Shown here: positions 26,481 to 35,232 of the stretch, in pieces | Layout: every line of letters begins with the position of its first letter | Position numbering within the stretch: the stretch's first letter is position 1 | Assembly (NCBI RefSeq): GCF_050633125.1 | Contig: NZ_JBOEFX010000054.1 | Coordinates: forward strand, 17,657-81,656 | DNA length: 64,000 nt | Direction: 5' to 3' | Source: Lewinella sp050633125 | GTDB lineage: Bacteria; Bacteroidota; Bacteroidia; Chitinophagales; Saprospiraceae | Notes under the pieces: generated by a model | What the model was told of the DNA's origin: nothing | The model's input: only the letters and a program-made list of their open reading frames with translations | The model's database searches: none | Position numbers and translations under genes: made by a program

Positions 26481-28862
26481 ATGCAATTCATGATGCAACG
26501 TTTACTTACACTCGCCTTCTTGGTAATGGCCGCCGGTACTTTGACCGCGCAAGACATTATCTGGGAAGAAGATTTCTCCAAAGGTATGGCAGGATGGAGC
26601 GTTAACCCTATTCTTTGTGGCTCAAATGTCAGCACTTATGGTGATAACTCTGGTCCTGATTATGGTATTTGGACGCTTACCGAAGGAACAGAAAATGGTT
26701 CCCCCCTTGGATACGATGGGCTTACCTTTGAGTGGTCTTTTCTAAATGACACAGAGTATCAGTTTACCTTTGATACTGATGACGGTTCTGAATATGCTAC
26801 TGTATATGGAACTTACAGCTTTTCTGGTGACACCCTAATCTCTTCTTTGAACGCCTCTACCGTACTGGCCAATGGCATAGCATTTGCCGAAACAACTGCT
26901 GGTGGTGTAGTAGAATGGGCTACTAATGCAGAACTTGAATTTCCAGCTTTTGTAGATGCTTACACCGGAAGAGGTGAACCTACGATAGTATACTCCGATG
27001 GAGGAAATACACTAACTTACACGCAGATCACCGATGCAGGTGATGAATATGTATTCACTTACACCAAGCGCTCTGAGTGCGGAGCCATTTGGACCTGGAG
27101 CCCTAACGGCAACCTGGGCAACGGCATCTTCGGTTTCGAAGCACCTGGCGCTATCTTTGTTAATTCAGCTACCCGTACCAATGGTACGATGATCATGAAC
27201 AACATGTTCCAGATGTTCCGTGGCGACGCTGCTAACGTACCTGCATCTAACCCTCCTCCGTACCCGCAGTACGTAGCAGAGTTGATTTCTCCTCCTATTG
27301 ATATCTCAGCAGCGGATCGTGCTTTGTCAATTTCAATTTCGCAAACCTTGCGCTATTTGAACTTGCCAACGGATGCCCCTGATGGTTTGAAGACCTCTTT
27401 CGCCGTAAGTACTGATGATGGCGCAACCTGGAGCCCAGCAACGGATTTGAATCCGAACTTGGGAAACAATGTAATCCGCAGCAATCGCCAAACGGTTCCG
27501 ATTCTAAATGCCCACACTGCTGGTGCTGATGAAATTCGGATCAAAATCACCTTTGCAACAGATTATTACTTCTGGGGTATTGATGATATCTCTATCCAGG
27601 AGCGTATCGGTTACGACATTCAGGCGAATGCCAACTTCTTTGCTATTCCTGATAACGTAAACACACCTTACTCTCAGCTTCAGCCTCAGTACTTCATGTC
27701 TGATATCCAGAACAATGGTGGTTTAGTGGCTGAAAACGTACAGCTGAACCTTCAGATCGTAAACGTTACTGATGGTGGTACTGTGGTTTATGACCAGACT
27801 AAAAACTATGGCAACATTGCTGTAGATTCTATTGCAGAGAATGATTTCATCGATACTACGATGCCGTTGGATCTTGCACCAGATGAATCGTCTCTTGGTT
27901 TTTATGAAGGTACTTATATTTTGAGCCAGGATTCTACCGATGTCAATCCTGGAAATGATTCTCTGTTCTTTAGCTTCTCTGTTACCGATTCTTTATTTGC
28001 TAAGGAAACAGGCCCTACCCGTGCTATCTTCCTTACCAACGACCGCGATTGGTTCATTGGTAACAGCTACTACGTGCCTAATGGCGAAAACTGGTATGCT
28101 CGTTTCATGTCTTTCATGATCAGTAATGTTTCTGATGCTCAGTCTACTGGTGTTACGACTTTCCTTTATGAGTCTGACGGAGATGTAGATGGCGATGGAC
28201 GTATCGGACCTGATGAGTATGGTAATGTGCCTATTGCCTTCAATGAATACATGTTTGATGGTACAGAAGATGAAGTATTAATTACCATCCCTGTAGACTT
28301 GGAAGGAGAGGGCATTGAAATGACCAGTGGCAAATATTACTTTGCTGTTGTACAGTATGTTGCTGCAAATGCAGATGACCAGGTAGCTATTTCTGCAAGT
28401 GAAGATTATAACTACGCTGCTAATAACTTCATTACTGATTCTATTGGCATTGAGCAGTACTCTGATGTTGTGGATTTGGTGGCTGAAGAACCAAACTTCT
28501 TCTCTGGTGGCTTTGGTGGTACATCTGTGCCTGTGGTGCGTCTATCTATTGGTGATAACCCATTCCTGGATCAGCCTGCAATTACAGCTATCGAAACGGT
28601 ACTTCCTACGGAGTTTGGGGTGAATGTATACCCTGTTCCTGCAAAAGACAACTTCAATATGAAAGTTGACTTCCCTAAGCAGGTGGATGTGCTTGTTCGT
28701 TTGTACGATCAAACTGGACGTATCATTCTTACCCAAGAATTTGATAAGCTACAGAACGGTACTTTCAACTACGATGTACGTTCGCTTGCTAGCGGTTTGT
28801 ACTTCCTACAGTTGGATACCGATGCTGGTACACGTATCGAGAAGATCGTTGTACAACACTAG
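26481..28862 (+). CDS. T9SS cargo protein with type A sorting domain
   Basis: 793 residues. Signal peptide after MQFM (MQRLLTLAFLVMAAGTLTAQ). Residues ~20-375 look like jelly-roll/MAM-type beta domains (Trp-, Asp- and Gly-rich; SWEEDFSKGMAGWSV-like start DIIWEEDFSKGMAGWSV). Residues ~379-690 are a second region shared with the next gene. The C-terminal ~80 residues are a type A sorting domain: VYPVPAKDNFNMKV, LYDQTGRII, SLASGLYFLQLDTDAGTRIE and terminal KIVVQH. By family knowledge the protein crosses the outer membrane through T9SS and is anchored or released after cleavage. No catalytic motif is seen. A strong terminator follows. Confidence 0.85.
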   Translation: MQFMMQRLLTLAFLVMAAGTLTAQDIIWEEDFSKGMAGWSVNPILCGSNVSTYGDNSGPDYGIWTLTEGTENGSPLGYDGLTFEWSFLNDTEYQFTFDTDDGSEYATVYGTYSFSGDTLISSLNASTVLANGIAFAETTAGGVVEWATNAELEFPAFVDAYTGRGEPTIVYSDGGNTLTYTQITDAGDEYVFTYTKRSECGAIWTWSPNGNLGNGIFGFEAPGAIFVNSATRTNGTMIMNNMFQMFRGDAANVPASNPPPYPQYVAELISPPIDISAADRALSISISQTLRYLNLPTDAPDGLKTSFAVSTDDGATWSPATDLNPNLGNNVIRSNRQTVPILNAHTAGADEIRIKITFATDYYFWGIDDISIQERIGYDIQANANFFAIPDNVNTPYSQLQPQYFMSDIQNNGGLVAENVQLNLQIVNVTDGGTVVYDQTKNYGNIAVDSIAENDFIDTTMPLDLAPDESSLGFYEGTYILSQDSTDVNPGNDSLFFSFSVTDSLFAKETGPTRAIFLTNDRDWFIGNSYYVPNGENWYARFMSFMISNVSDAQSTGVTTFLYESDGDVDGDGRIGPDEYGNVPIAFNEYMFDGTEDEVLITIPVDLEGEGIEMTSGKYYFAVVQYVAANADDQVAISASEDYNYAANNFITDSIGIEQYSDVVDLVAEEPNFFSGGFGGTSVPVVRLSIGDNPFLDQPAITAIETVLPTEFGVNVYPVPAKDNFNMKVDFPKQVDVLVRLYDQTGRIILTQEFDKLQNGTFNYDVRSLASGLYFLQLDTDAGTRIEKIVVQH

Positions 28863-28876
28863 TCGTAGGCTTTTTA

Positions 28877-28898
28877 TGCTAAAACCTGTGTTTTAGCA
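28877..28898 (+). terminator. First hairpin after T9SS gene
   Basis: Perfect 9-bp stem 28877-28885/28890-28898 with loop CTGT, followed by AGTCTTTT. Stands ahead of the stronger terminator at 28918 and may stabilise the 3' end. Confidence 0.5.
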
Positions 28899-28917
28899 AG
28901 TCTTTTGACAAAAACAG

Positions 28918-28958
28918 CGGGCTGATTCAGTTGATACTGAGTCAGCCCGTTTTATTTT
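28918..28958 (+). terminator. Rho-independent terminator
   Basis: 13-bp GC-rich stem with one G-U pair (28918-28930 with 28937-28949), loop TTGATA, then TTTTATTTT. Separates the two paralogous T9SS cargo genes, so they are separate transcripts. Confidence 0.85.
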
Positions 28959-28975
28959 TGATAGAATATAAATAA

Positions 28976-30316
28976 ATGATTATGCGACTTCTCTCTACAC
29001 ACTTACTTCTTAGCCTTTGTGCTATCTTTCTTTTTTCAATTCCTCTCAATGCTCAAGGCGGACCAGATTTGGAACTGGATACCACCTTTTATGTCATTCC
29101 GGAAAACGCACAAGCGCCAACAGCGCTTTTTAACCCCCAATACTTTGCGGTTAATGTCCTCAATACAGGAGATGAGGCCGCCAATGATGTGATTGTAAAC
29201 TGCCAGATTACCAATCTTACAACTGGAGAAGTAATCTATAGTGTTGAAAAAAACTATGGCGAGCTATTGCCCGGAGAAAGCATCGGAAATGATGTACTCA
29301 ATGAAGAGCCTTTCAACTTACCATTAACTAATTTTTTTGTAGAAAGAGATTACTGGGGTACCTACATTGTTACGACCACCAGCAATGATATTAACCCTCA
29401 AAATGACACCATTCACTTCAATTTTTCTTCTAGCTACGAAAGCCTGGCAAAAGAATCCGGGCGGACAGGAGGGATTAGACTGCAAGGATCAAATTACTAT
29501 ATAGGCACTTGCTTTTATATCCCTGAGCCTTATACCTTTGAAGTAAGAGATGTGGAATTTATGATTGATAATGCATCGGAAGTTTCGGAAGGGCAAGGGG
29601 CGGTTACTATTCTACTCTACGAAACCCTGGGGGATCAAAACCAAGATGGTGTTATTGATACGTTGGAATATGATTATACCCCCATCTATTTTAATGAATA
29701 CCTCTTTGATGGTTCTGAAAATCAAACGCTGGTACGTTCTCCTATTCACATAGACTCGGAAGGCCCATATGATCGACTAACTTTGCCCGGAGGGAAATAT
29801 TACCTGATCGTACTTGAATATGTAAGTGAAGACGAAGAAGACACCATTGTGATTTCAGTAAGCGATGAATACGATTACCATGCCAATAGTGTTATTTCTA
29901 ATCAAATGGATTTGCCTCAATATGCTCATGTTATCTACTCCGATAGCCTTGGTGGAGATCGACCAAACTTCGTGATAAATGGCTTAGGGACCAATATTAC
30001 TCCACTTATTCGGCTGAAACCTTTCGTTCCAGTTGGAAATACTCAAAGCAATTCACTGCCTCCTAATTATCAAATTACAATTGCTCCAAACCCTGCTGAT
30101 GAGTACTTTACGCTGGTATTTGATTTTCCAGAGCAGGCAGCAACTCAAATGGCATTATTCAACCAAGCAGGCCGCTTAGTCAAGACTTATCCTTCTCAAA
30201 AGGTATACAGAGAAACGATTTCAGAAAACTGCCAAAACTTACCAAACGGTATATACACGCTGCAAGTAGCAACGGAGAAAGGGAATACTAGCAGGAGTAT
30301 TGTGGTGCAGCACTAA
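28976..30316 (+). CDS. T9SS cargo protein, short paralogue of the upstream gene
   Basis: 446 residues with a signal peptide (RLLSTHLLLSLCAIFLFSIP to LNAQ). Residues ~25-340 align throughout with residues ~379-690 of the preceding 793-residue protein: TTFYVIPENAQAPTALFNPQ/YF, KNYGELLPGES against KNYGNIAVDSI, EYLFDGSENQTL against EYMFDGTEDEVL, and LPGGKYYLIVLEYVSEDEED against TSGKYYFAVVQYVAANADD. The C-terminus is again a type A sorting domain (IAPNPADEYFTLVF, LFNQAGRLV, LPNGIYTLQVATEKGNT, IVVQH). The jelly-roll N-terminal half of the neighbour is missing. Function unknown; the pair reflects duplication. Confidence 0.85.
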   Translation: MIMRLLSTHLLLSLCAIFLFSIPLNAQGGPDLELDTTFYVIPENAQAPTALFNPQYFAVNVLNTGDEAANDVIVNCQITNLTTGEVIYSVEKNYGELLPGESIGNDVLNEEPFNLPLTNFFVERDYWGTYIVTTTSNDINPQNDTIHFNFSSSYESLAKESGRTGGIRLQGSNYYIGTCFYIPEPYTFEVRDVEFMIDNASEVSEGQGAVTILLYETLGDQNQDGVIDTLEYDYTPIYFNEYLFDGSENQTLVRSPIHIDSEGPYDRLTLPGGKYYLIVLEYVSEDEEDTIVISVSDEYDYHANSVISNQMDLPQYAHVIYSDSLGGDRPNFVINGLGTNITPLIRLKPFVPVGNTQSNSLPPNYQITIAPNPADEYFTLVFDFPEQAATQMALFNQAGRLVKTYPSQKVYRETISENCQNLPNGIYTLQVATEKGNTSRSIVVQH

Positions 30317-30318
30317 GC

Positions 30319-30356
30319 TAGAACGGGCTTTTGACGCAAGTCAAAAGCCCGTTCTA
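30319..30356. terminator. Bidirectional terminator
   Basis: Perfect 17-bp stem 30319-30335/30340-30356 with GCAA tetraloop, between the convergent T9SS gene and icd. T residues inside the stem and the flanking A/T bases allow use from both sides. Confidence 0.8.
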
Positions 30357-30387
30357 AAAGTTAAGTCACGAAGTGATTTACACCAAC

Positions 30388-32610
30388 CTAAATGCTAGCT
30401 AAAATACCATTTAGTGTTTCACTAGGCCTCATTGCTTTATTTACCATAGAGACTTGTGGGTAGTAATAGCCATCAATATCAACAGGAGCCCCTTGAGCAT
30501 CGAGTAGTTCTTGAAGAATTACTGCTTCTTTAGCAGCTAACTCTGTCGCCACAGTAGCAAATTTCTCCTTCAATTGCTTGTTTTCGTTTTGCTCCGAAAG
30601 TGCTTCCGCCCAATATTTAGCTAGGAAAAAGTGGCTTCCTCTATTGTCGAGTTCGTTCACTTTCCGAGAAGGTGACTTGTCATTTTGCAAGAATTCCGAA
30701 GTAGCTTTATCCAAAGTGCTTCCCAAGATGACTGCACCTGAATTATCAAATGTAGACCCAAGGTGTTCCAATGACACTGCTAATGCTAAAAACTCACCAA
30801 GAGAATCCCACCTTAGGTGTCCTTCTTCAACGAACTGTTGTACATGCTTAGGTGCAGATCCACCAGCTCCTGTTTCAAACAAGCCTCCTCCGTTCATCAA
30901 TGGAACAATAGAAAGCATTTTAGCACTTGTCCCTACTTCTAAAATTGGAAATAAGTCGGTATTGTAATCTCTCAGCACATTACCTGTCACAGAAATAGTA
31001 TCCTTGCCTTCTTTAATCCTATTCAGCGAAAATCTAGTTGCTGCAGAAGGTGACATCGTGTGAATCTCCAACCCATCCGTATTGTGATCCCCTAGGTATT
31101 TATCGACTTTCTTGATTAACTCTCTATCGTGAGCGCGTTCTTCGTCTAGCCAAAAAACGATAGGAGTGTCGCTAGATCTTGATCTGTTGACGGCCAGTTT
31201 AACCCAATCTTGGATAGGTAAATCTTTCACCTGGCATGCTCTCCAGATATCACCTGCTTCTACGTCGTGTGACATTAGGACATTTCCGTCGCCATCAACA
31301 ATCTCTACTTTTCCGTCTGCGGCTATCTCAAATGTCTTGTCGTGAGAGCCGTATTCTTCTGCTTTTTGTGCCATCAAACCTACGTTTGGCACACTACCCA
31401 TTGTTGTGGGATCAAAAGCGCCATGCTCTTTACAGAAATCAATAGTTTCCTGGTAAATCCCAGCATAGCTACTATCAGGGATGACTGCTTTGGTATCTTT
31501 TTGCTCGCCATTTTTGTCCCACATCTGTCCAGAAGTACGGATCATAGCAGGCATTGATGCATCAATGATCACATCACTTGGTACGTGCAAGTTTGTAATT
31601 CCTTTATCACTATTAACCATCGCTAGATCTGGGCGATCTGCATAACAGGCATTTATATCAGCAAGAATTTCTGCTTTTTCTGATGCATCCAATTCATCTA
31701 GTTTTGCAATCAAGTCGCCAAAACCGTTGGTTACATCTACGCCGATTTTTTCAAATGTATCAGCATGTTTTGAAAATACAGGTGCAAAGAAGCTTCTGAC
31801 AGCGTGACCAAAAATGATGGGGTCCGAAACTTTCATCATAGTAGCCTTCATGTGCAGTGAAAAGAGTACATCTTTTTCTTTTGCATCACGAATGTTTTCA
31901 TCCAGGAAGCTTAGCAAAGCTTTTTTGCTCATGAATGTTCCATCAATAATTTCGCCCGCCAATAAAGCTAAGTTATCCTTGAGGATGGTTTTCGTCCCAG
32001 CTTGATCTACATGCTGAATAGTTACTGTAGTATCAACTGGAATAGTAATCGATTTTTCGTTTGCTTTGAAATCTCCTGACGACATGGTGGCTACATGCGA
32101 TTTTGAATCAGCTGTCCATTTACCCATTCTGTGTGGATGCTTTCTGGCATAAGCCTTGACAGGCTTCGGAGCGCGTCTGTCTGAGTTTCCTTCTCGTAAT
32201 ACTGGATTTACAGCACTTCCTTTAATCTTGTTGTAGCGATTTCTAATGGCCTTTTCTTCTTCAGAATTTGCTTCTTCCGGATAATCAGGGATGGCAAAGC
32301 CTTTTGCTTGTAGCTCTTCAATTGCAGCAATCAACTGTGGTACAGAAGCACTAATATTAGGTAATTTAATGATGTTAGCTTCTGGTTGTTTTGCAAGCGT
32401 TCCCAGTTCTAATAAATCATCAGAGACTTTTTGATCATCAGAAAGGAAGTCTGGAAATGCAGACAAAATCCTGGCTGCAAGAGAAATGTCTCTTGTTTCT
32501 ACTTCAACACCAGCTGACTTGGTGAAAGCTTGAACAATAGGTAAAAAAGAATGAGTTGCCAAGAACGGTGCCTCATCAGTCTTTGTATAAATTATCTTCT
32601 GTGTACTCAT
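30388..32610 (-). CDS. icd: Monomeric NADP-dependent isocitrate dehydrogenase
   Basis: 740 residues from ATG 32610, the length of the monomeric IDH-II type; an in-frame ATG at 32688 lies upstream of the -7 box at 32651-32658 and is rejected. Characteristic stretches: KIIYTKTDEAPFLATHSFLP, PNISASVPQL, ALRNRYNKIKGSAVNPVLREGNSDRR-type region (NPVLREGNSDRRAP), KPVKAYARKHPHRMG, SLHMKATMMKVSDPIIFGH, PLMNGGGLFETGAGGSAPKH and LRWDSLGEFLALA. Oxidatively decarboxylates isocitrate to 2-oxoglutarate in the TCA cycle. It is convergent with the T9SS gene and divergent from ruvB. Confidence 0.96.
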   Translation of the reverse strand: MSTQKIIYTKTDEAPFLATHSFLPIVQAFTKSAGVEVETRDISLAARILSAFPDFLSDDQKVSDDLLELGTLAKQPEANIIKLPNISASVPQLIAAIEELQAKGFAIPDYPEEANSEEEKAIRNRYNKIKGSAVNPVLREGNSDRRAPKPVKAYARKHPHRMGKWTADSKSHVATMSSGDFKANEKSITIPVDTTVTIQHVDQAGTKTILKDNLALLAGEIIDGTFMSKKALLSFLDENIRDAKEKDVLFSLHMKATMMKVSDPIIFGHAVRSFFAPVFSKHADTFEKIGVDVTNGFGDLIAKLDELDASEKAEILADINACYADRPDLAMVNSDKGITNLHVPSDVIIDASMPAMIRTSGQMWDKNGEQKDTKAVIPDSSYAGIYQETIDFCKEHGAFDPTTMGSVPNVGLMAQKAEEYGSHDKTFEIAADGKVEIVDGDGNVLMSHDVEAGDIWRACQVKDLPIQDWVKLAVNRSRSSDTPIVFWLDEERAHDRELIKKVDKYLGDHNTDGLEIHTMSPSAATRFSLNRIKEGKDTISVTGNVLRDYNTDLFPILEVGTSAKMLSIVPLMNGGGLFETGAGGSAPKHVQQFVEEGHLRWDSLGEFLALAVSLEHLGSTFDNSGAVILGSTLDKATSEFLQNDKSPSRKVNELDNRGSHFFLAKYWAEALSEQNENKQLKEKFATVATELAAKEAVILQELLDAQGAPVDIDGYYYPQVSMVNKAMRPSETLNGILASI

Positions 32611-32650
32611 ATTTATTATCCCGTTTGAAATCGTTATTTTTATAACCGCA

Positions 32651-32658
32651 CAAAAGTA
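32651..32658 (-). promoter_or_regulatory. -7 box of icd
   Basis: TACTTTTG on the - strand, 40 bases before ATG 32610. It supports the shorter start of icd. No clear -33 element. Confidence 0.5.
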
Positions 32659-32748
32659 AGAATTTCTCCGCTTCTTACTAACTTGCAAACACGATCAAAA
32701 AACATCTAGTTTGTTTTTTAGGGTATTTTTTTCTGACGAATTCAAAAT

Positions 32749-33786
32749 ATGCGAAATCCTCACTTGGATCCTGATAAAGATCAGCTACCGGCAGATGATC
32801 AGCAATACGAAAGAGCACTACGTCCCAAGGCATTGGATGACTTCAGTGGTCAACCTAAAATTGTTGAAAATCTAAAAATATTCATCCAGGCCGCTAAACA
32901 ACGTGGGGAAGCACTGGACCATGTTTTGCTACACGGCCCTCCGGGATTAGGGAAAACGACCTTGTCACATATTGTTTCCAACGAAATGGGCGCGGAGTTG
33001 AAGATGACCAGTGGCCCTGTCTTGGAAAAACCAGGAGACCTAGCCGGTTTACTTACCAATTTATCCGAAGGGGATGTGCTCTTTATTGATGAGATTCATC
33101 GATTAAATACCGTCGTCGAAGAGTACCTCTACTCCGCGATGGAAGATTATCGGATTGATATCATGATTGATAGCGGCCCCAATGCACGGACTGTTCAAAT
33201 TAGCCTGAGTCCATTTACGCTGATTGGCGCGACCACCCGCTTAGGACTGTTAACAGCTCCAATGCGTGAGCGTTTTGGTATTACCTGTCTGCTGGATTAT
33301 TACGATGCCGCTACCTTAAGTAAAATCATTATTCGTTCTGCCGGAATTCTGCAAGTGCCCATCAATGGCCCAGGCTCAATGGAGATCGCCCGCCGAAGCA
33401 GAGGCACACCTCGTATAGCCAATGCTCTATTACGCCGAATCAGGGATTTTGCTCAAGTAAAAGGCAACGGAAACATAGATGTGGCAATTGCAAAGTATGG
33501 CCTGGAAGCCCTTAATGTTGATGAAGGCGGCCTCGATGAAATGGACAACAAGATATTGAGTGCAATCGTCCACAAATTTAAAGGTGGCCCGGTTGGAATC
33601 ACGACCATCGCTACCGCAGTAGGAGAGGAGTCTGGCACCATCGAAGAAGTCCACGAACCTTTCCTGATTATGGAAGGTTATATCCAACGAACACCCCGAG
33701 GGCGAGAGGCTACTGAAAAAACCTACCGCCATCTTGGCCTCGTCCCTCCGGGACGTACAGGGACTTTGTTTGAGATTGCAGAATAG
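32749..33786 (+). CDS. ruvB: Holliday junction branch migration helicase RuvB
   Basis: 345 residues. AAA+ motor with RPKALDDFSGQPKIVENL, Walker A LLHGPPGLGKTTLSH, Walker B LFIDEIHRLN, the RuvB beta-hairpin region (DIMIDSGPNARTVQISL), sensor 1 LIGATTRLGLL with MRERFG, and the C-terminal winged helix (EPFLIMEGYIQRTPRGREAT). Hexameric motor that drives branch migration with RuvA; ruvA and ruvC are not in the window. Confidence 0.97.
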   Translation: MRNPHLDPDKDQLPADDQQYERALRPKALDDFSGQPKIVENLKIFIQAAKQRGEALDHVLLHGPPGLGKTTLSHIVSNEMGAELKMTSGPVLEKPGDLAGLLTNLSEGDVLFIDEIHRLNTVVEEYLYSAMEDYRIDIMIDSGPNARTVQISLSPFTLIGATTRLGLLTAPMRERFGITCLLDYYDAATLSKIIIRSAGILQVPINGPGSMEIARRSRGTPRIANALLRRIRDFAQVKGNGNIDVAIAKYGLEALNVDEGGLDEMDNKILSAIVHKFKGGPVGITTIATAVGEESGTIEEVHEPFLIMEGYIQRTPRGREATEKTYRHLGLVPPGRTGTLFEIAE

Positions 33787-33833
33787 AAATTCTCAAACAT
33801 CGTCATTTGAGTAAATTAGGGGGATTTATATTT

Positions 33834-33857
33834 CCTTATATAACTTATATGGTTCAA
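33834..33857 (-). repeat. Second copy of the ACCATATAAG-type element
   Basis: On the - strand TTGAACCATATAAG is followed by TTATATAAGG, matching the arm of the inverted repeat at 5168-5251 (TTGAACCATATAAG then GGATTATAAGG). The second arm is missing here. The ATG proposed for the next gene (33849) lies inside it. Confidence 0.5.
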
Positions 33858-35177
33858 GTGTTTTTCATATCAAAGTCCTTTAAATTCAAAGCTGTGGCCA
33901 AATCGACATCTTCTTTTTTAAAGCCGGGTATACTATTTTTATTGTTGATGTTTACCTTGCTAAGCGCATTTACATTAAGCGACACAGCGATGGAGGAATG
34001 GGGCTTTTTCGGTCATCGCCGAATTAATAGAATGGCGGTATTCACCCTGCCACCGGAAATGATGCCCTTCTTTCGCCACCATATCGAGTACGTTACCGAT
34101 CATGCCGTAGATCCTGACAAACGCCGCTATGCCACCAAGCATGAAGCCGTACGGCATTATATTGACATTGACCATTGGGGCGTCCATCCCTTTCCTGAGG
34201 TGCCCCGCAACTGGACAGAAGCATTGTTGCGCTACGGCGAGTTAAGAATGATCAAAGCTGGTTCTACTGACACCCTGGTTGTGGAAGTAGCTTCTATATT
34301 AAGAGCAAATAACGGCAGAGATACCGCCTTGTTAAAAGTTAACCATCCTGATCTGCCGCTCTATTTGTCGCTGAAAGATTACAAGACTTATTGGCAGGAG
34401 GAAATTCAACCACAGTACTACGAAGACGAATGGTTGCCATCACCTGCCGCAACAGCAGCACTTTTTGGCTGGCCCGCAGAGACTTTTAGCAGGGTAGAGG
34501 CCATTGATCATTTTTCAGAATACGGCATCGTTCCTTATCACTTGGAGGCTACTCAGCGACAACTCACCAGGGCTTTTGAACGAGGAGATGCCCGATCTAT
34601 TCTGAGGATATGTTCAGAAATCGGCCACTATATCGGCGATGCACATGTACCTCTTCACACCACTGAAAACTATAACGGCGAGATGACTAACCAAGTAGGT
34701 ATTCATGCCTTTTGGGAAAGTCGTCTACCTGAGCTTTTTGCCGACAAAGGCTACGATTATTTTGTGGGCAAAGCAGAGTATATCCGCGATAAAAATGATT
34801 ATTTCTGGACTGCCGTCTTAGACAGTCATAAGTTATTGGACAGTGTTCTCCTTATCGAAAAAAGGCTGAGCCAAACAATCCCGCCCGATCAACAATTTTG
34901 CTTTGAAGAGCGATTGGGCCGTTCGATCCGTACCCAGTGCGAAGACTACGCAAAGGTCTACGAGCAAGCCATGGATGGCATGGTGGAAACACGAATGCAA
35001 GATGCGATTCTGGCCATTGGCAGTTCCTGGTTTACGGCTTGGGTAGATGCCGGGCAACCAGATTTGAATGCACTACTCGACACCCAAGCTACCGAGGATG
35101 AATTACGGGAACAAAAAGAACTAGAACAGGAATTCCAGCAGGGAGAAAGCAAGGGGAGAGACCATAGCGGAAAGTAA
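33849..35177 (+). CDS. Exported zinc phospholipase C / S1-P1 nuclease-like protein
   Basis: 442 residues from ATG 33849; the true start is uncertain because this ATG lies in a repeat and the hydrophobic segment only begins ~25 residues later (residues ~27-44). The mature N-terminus starts with a conserved Trp-Gly and His: EEWGFFGHRRINRMAV. Further candidate zinc ligands are VTDHAVDPDKR, YIDIDHWG, and EIGHYIGDAHVPLHTTENYNG with HAFWES. This order (N-terminal Trp plus HxxxxD/HxxxD motifs) is typical of the phospholipase C/S1-P1 nuclease fold with three zinc ions. Substrate (phospholipid or nucleic acid) not decided. C-terminal tail is charged (Glu/Gln/Lys). Confidence 0.8.
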   Translation: MVQVFFISKSFKFKAVAKSTSSFLKPGILFLLLMFTLLSAFTLSDTAMEEWGFFGHRRINRMAVFTLPPEMMPFFRHHIEYVTDHAVDPDKRRYATKHEAVRHYIDIDHWGVHPFPEVPRNWTEALLRYGELRMIKAGSTDTLVVEVASILRANNGRDTALLKVNHPDLPLYLSLKDYKTYWQEEIQPQYYEDEWLPSPAATAALFGWPAETFSRVEAIDHFSEYGIVPYHLEATQRQLTRAFERGDARSILRICSEIGHYIGDAHVPLHTTENYNGEMTNQVGIHAFWESRLPELFADKGYDYFVGKAEYIRDKNDYFWTAVLDSHKLLDSVLLIEKRLSQTIPPDQQFCFEERLGRSIRTQCEDYAKVYEQAMDGMVETRMQDAILAIGSSWFTAWVDAGQPDLNALLDTQATEDELREQKELEQEFQQGESKGRDHSGK

Positions 35178-35210
35178 CCCCCTGGTATTTCGAGCTAAAA
35201 TAAGAGGGGG
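35178..35210. terminator. Possible terminator between convergent genes
   Basis: CCCCCT at 35178-35183 pairs with AGGGGG at 35205-35210 across a 21-base loop. Lies between the phospholipase-like gene and the end of the heme operon. No long T-tract. Confidence 0.35.
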
Positions 35211-35232
35211 CAATTTGGTTTTATACGCTCAC

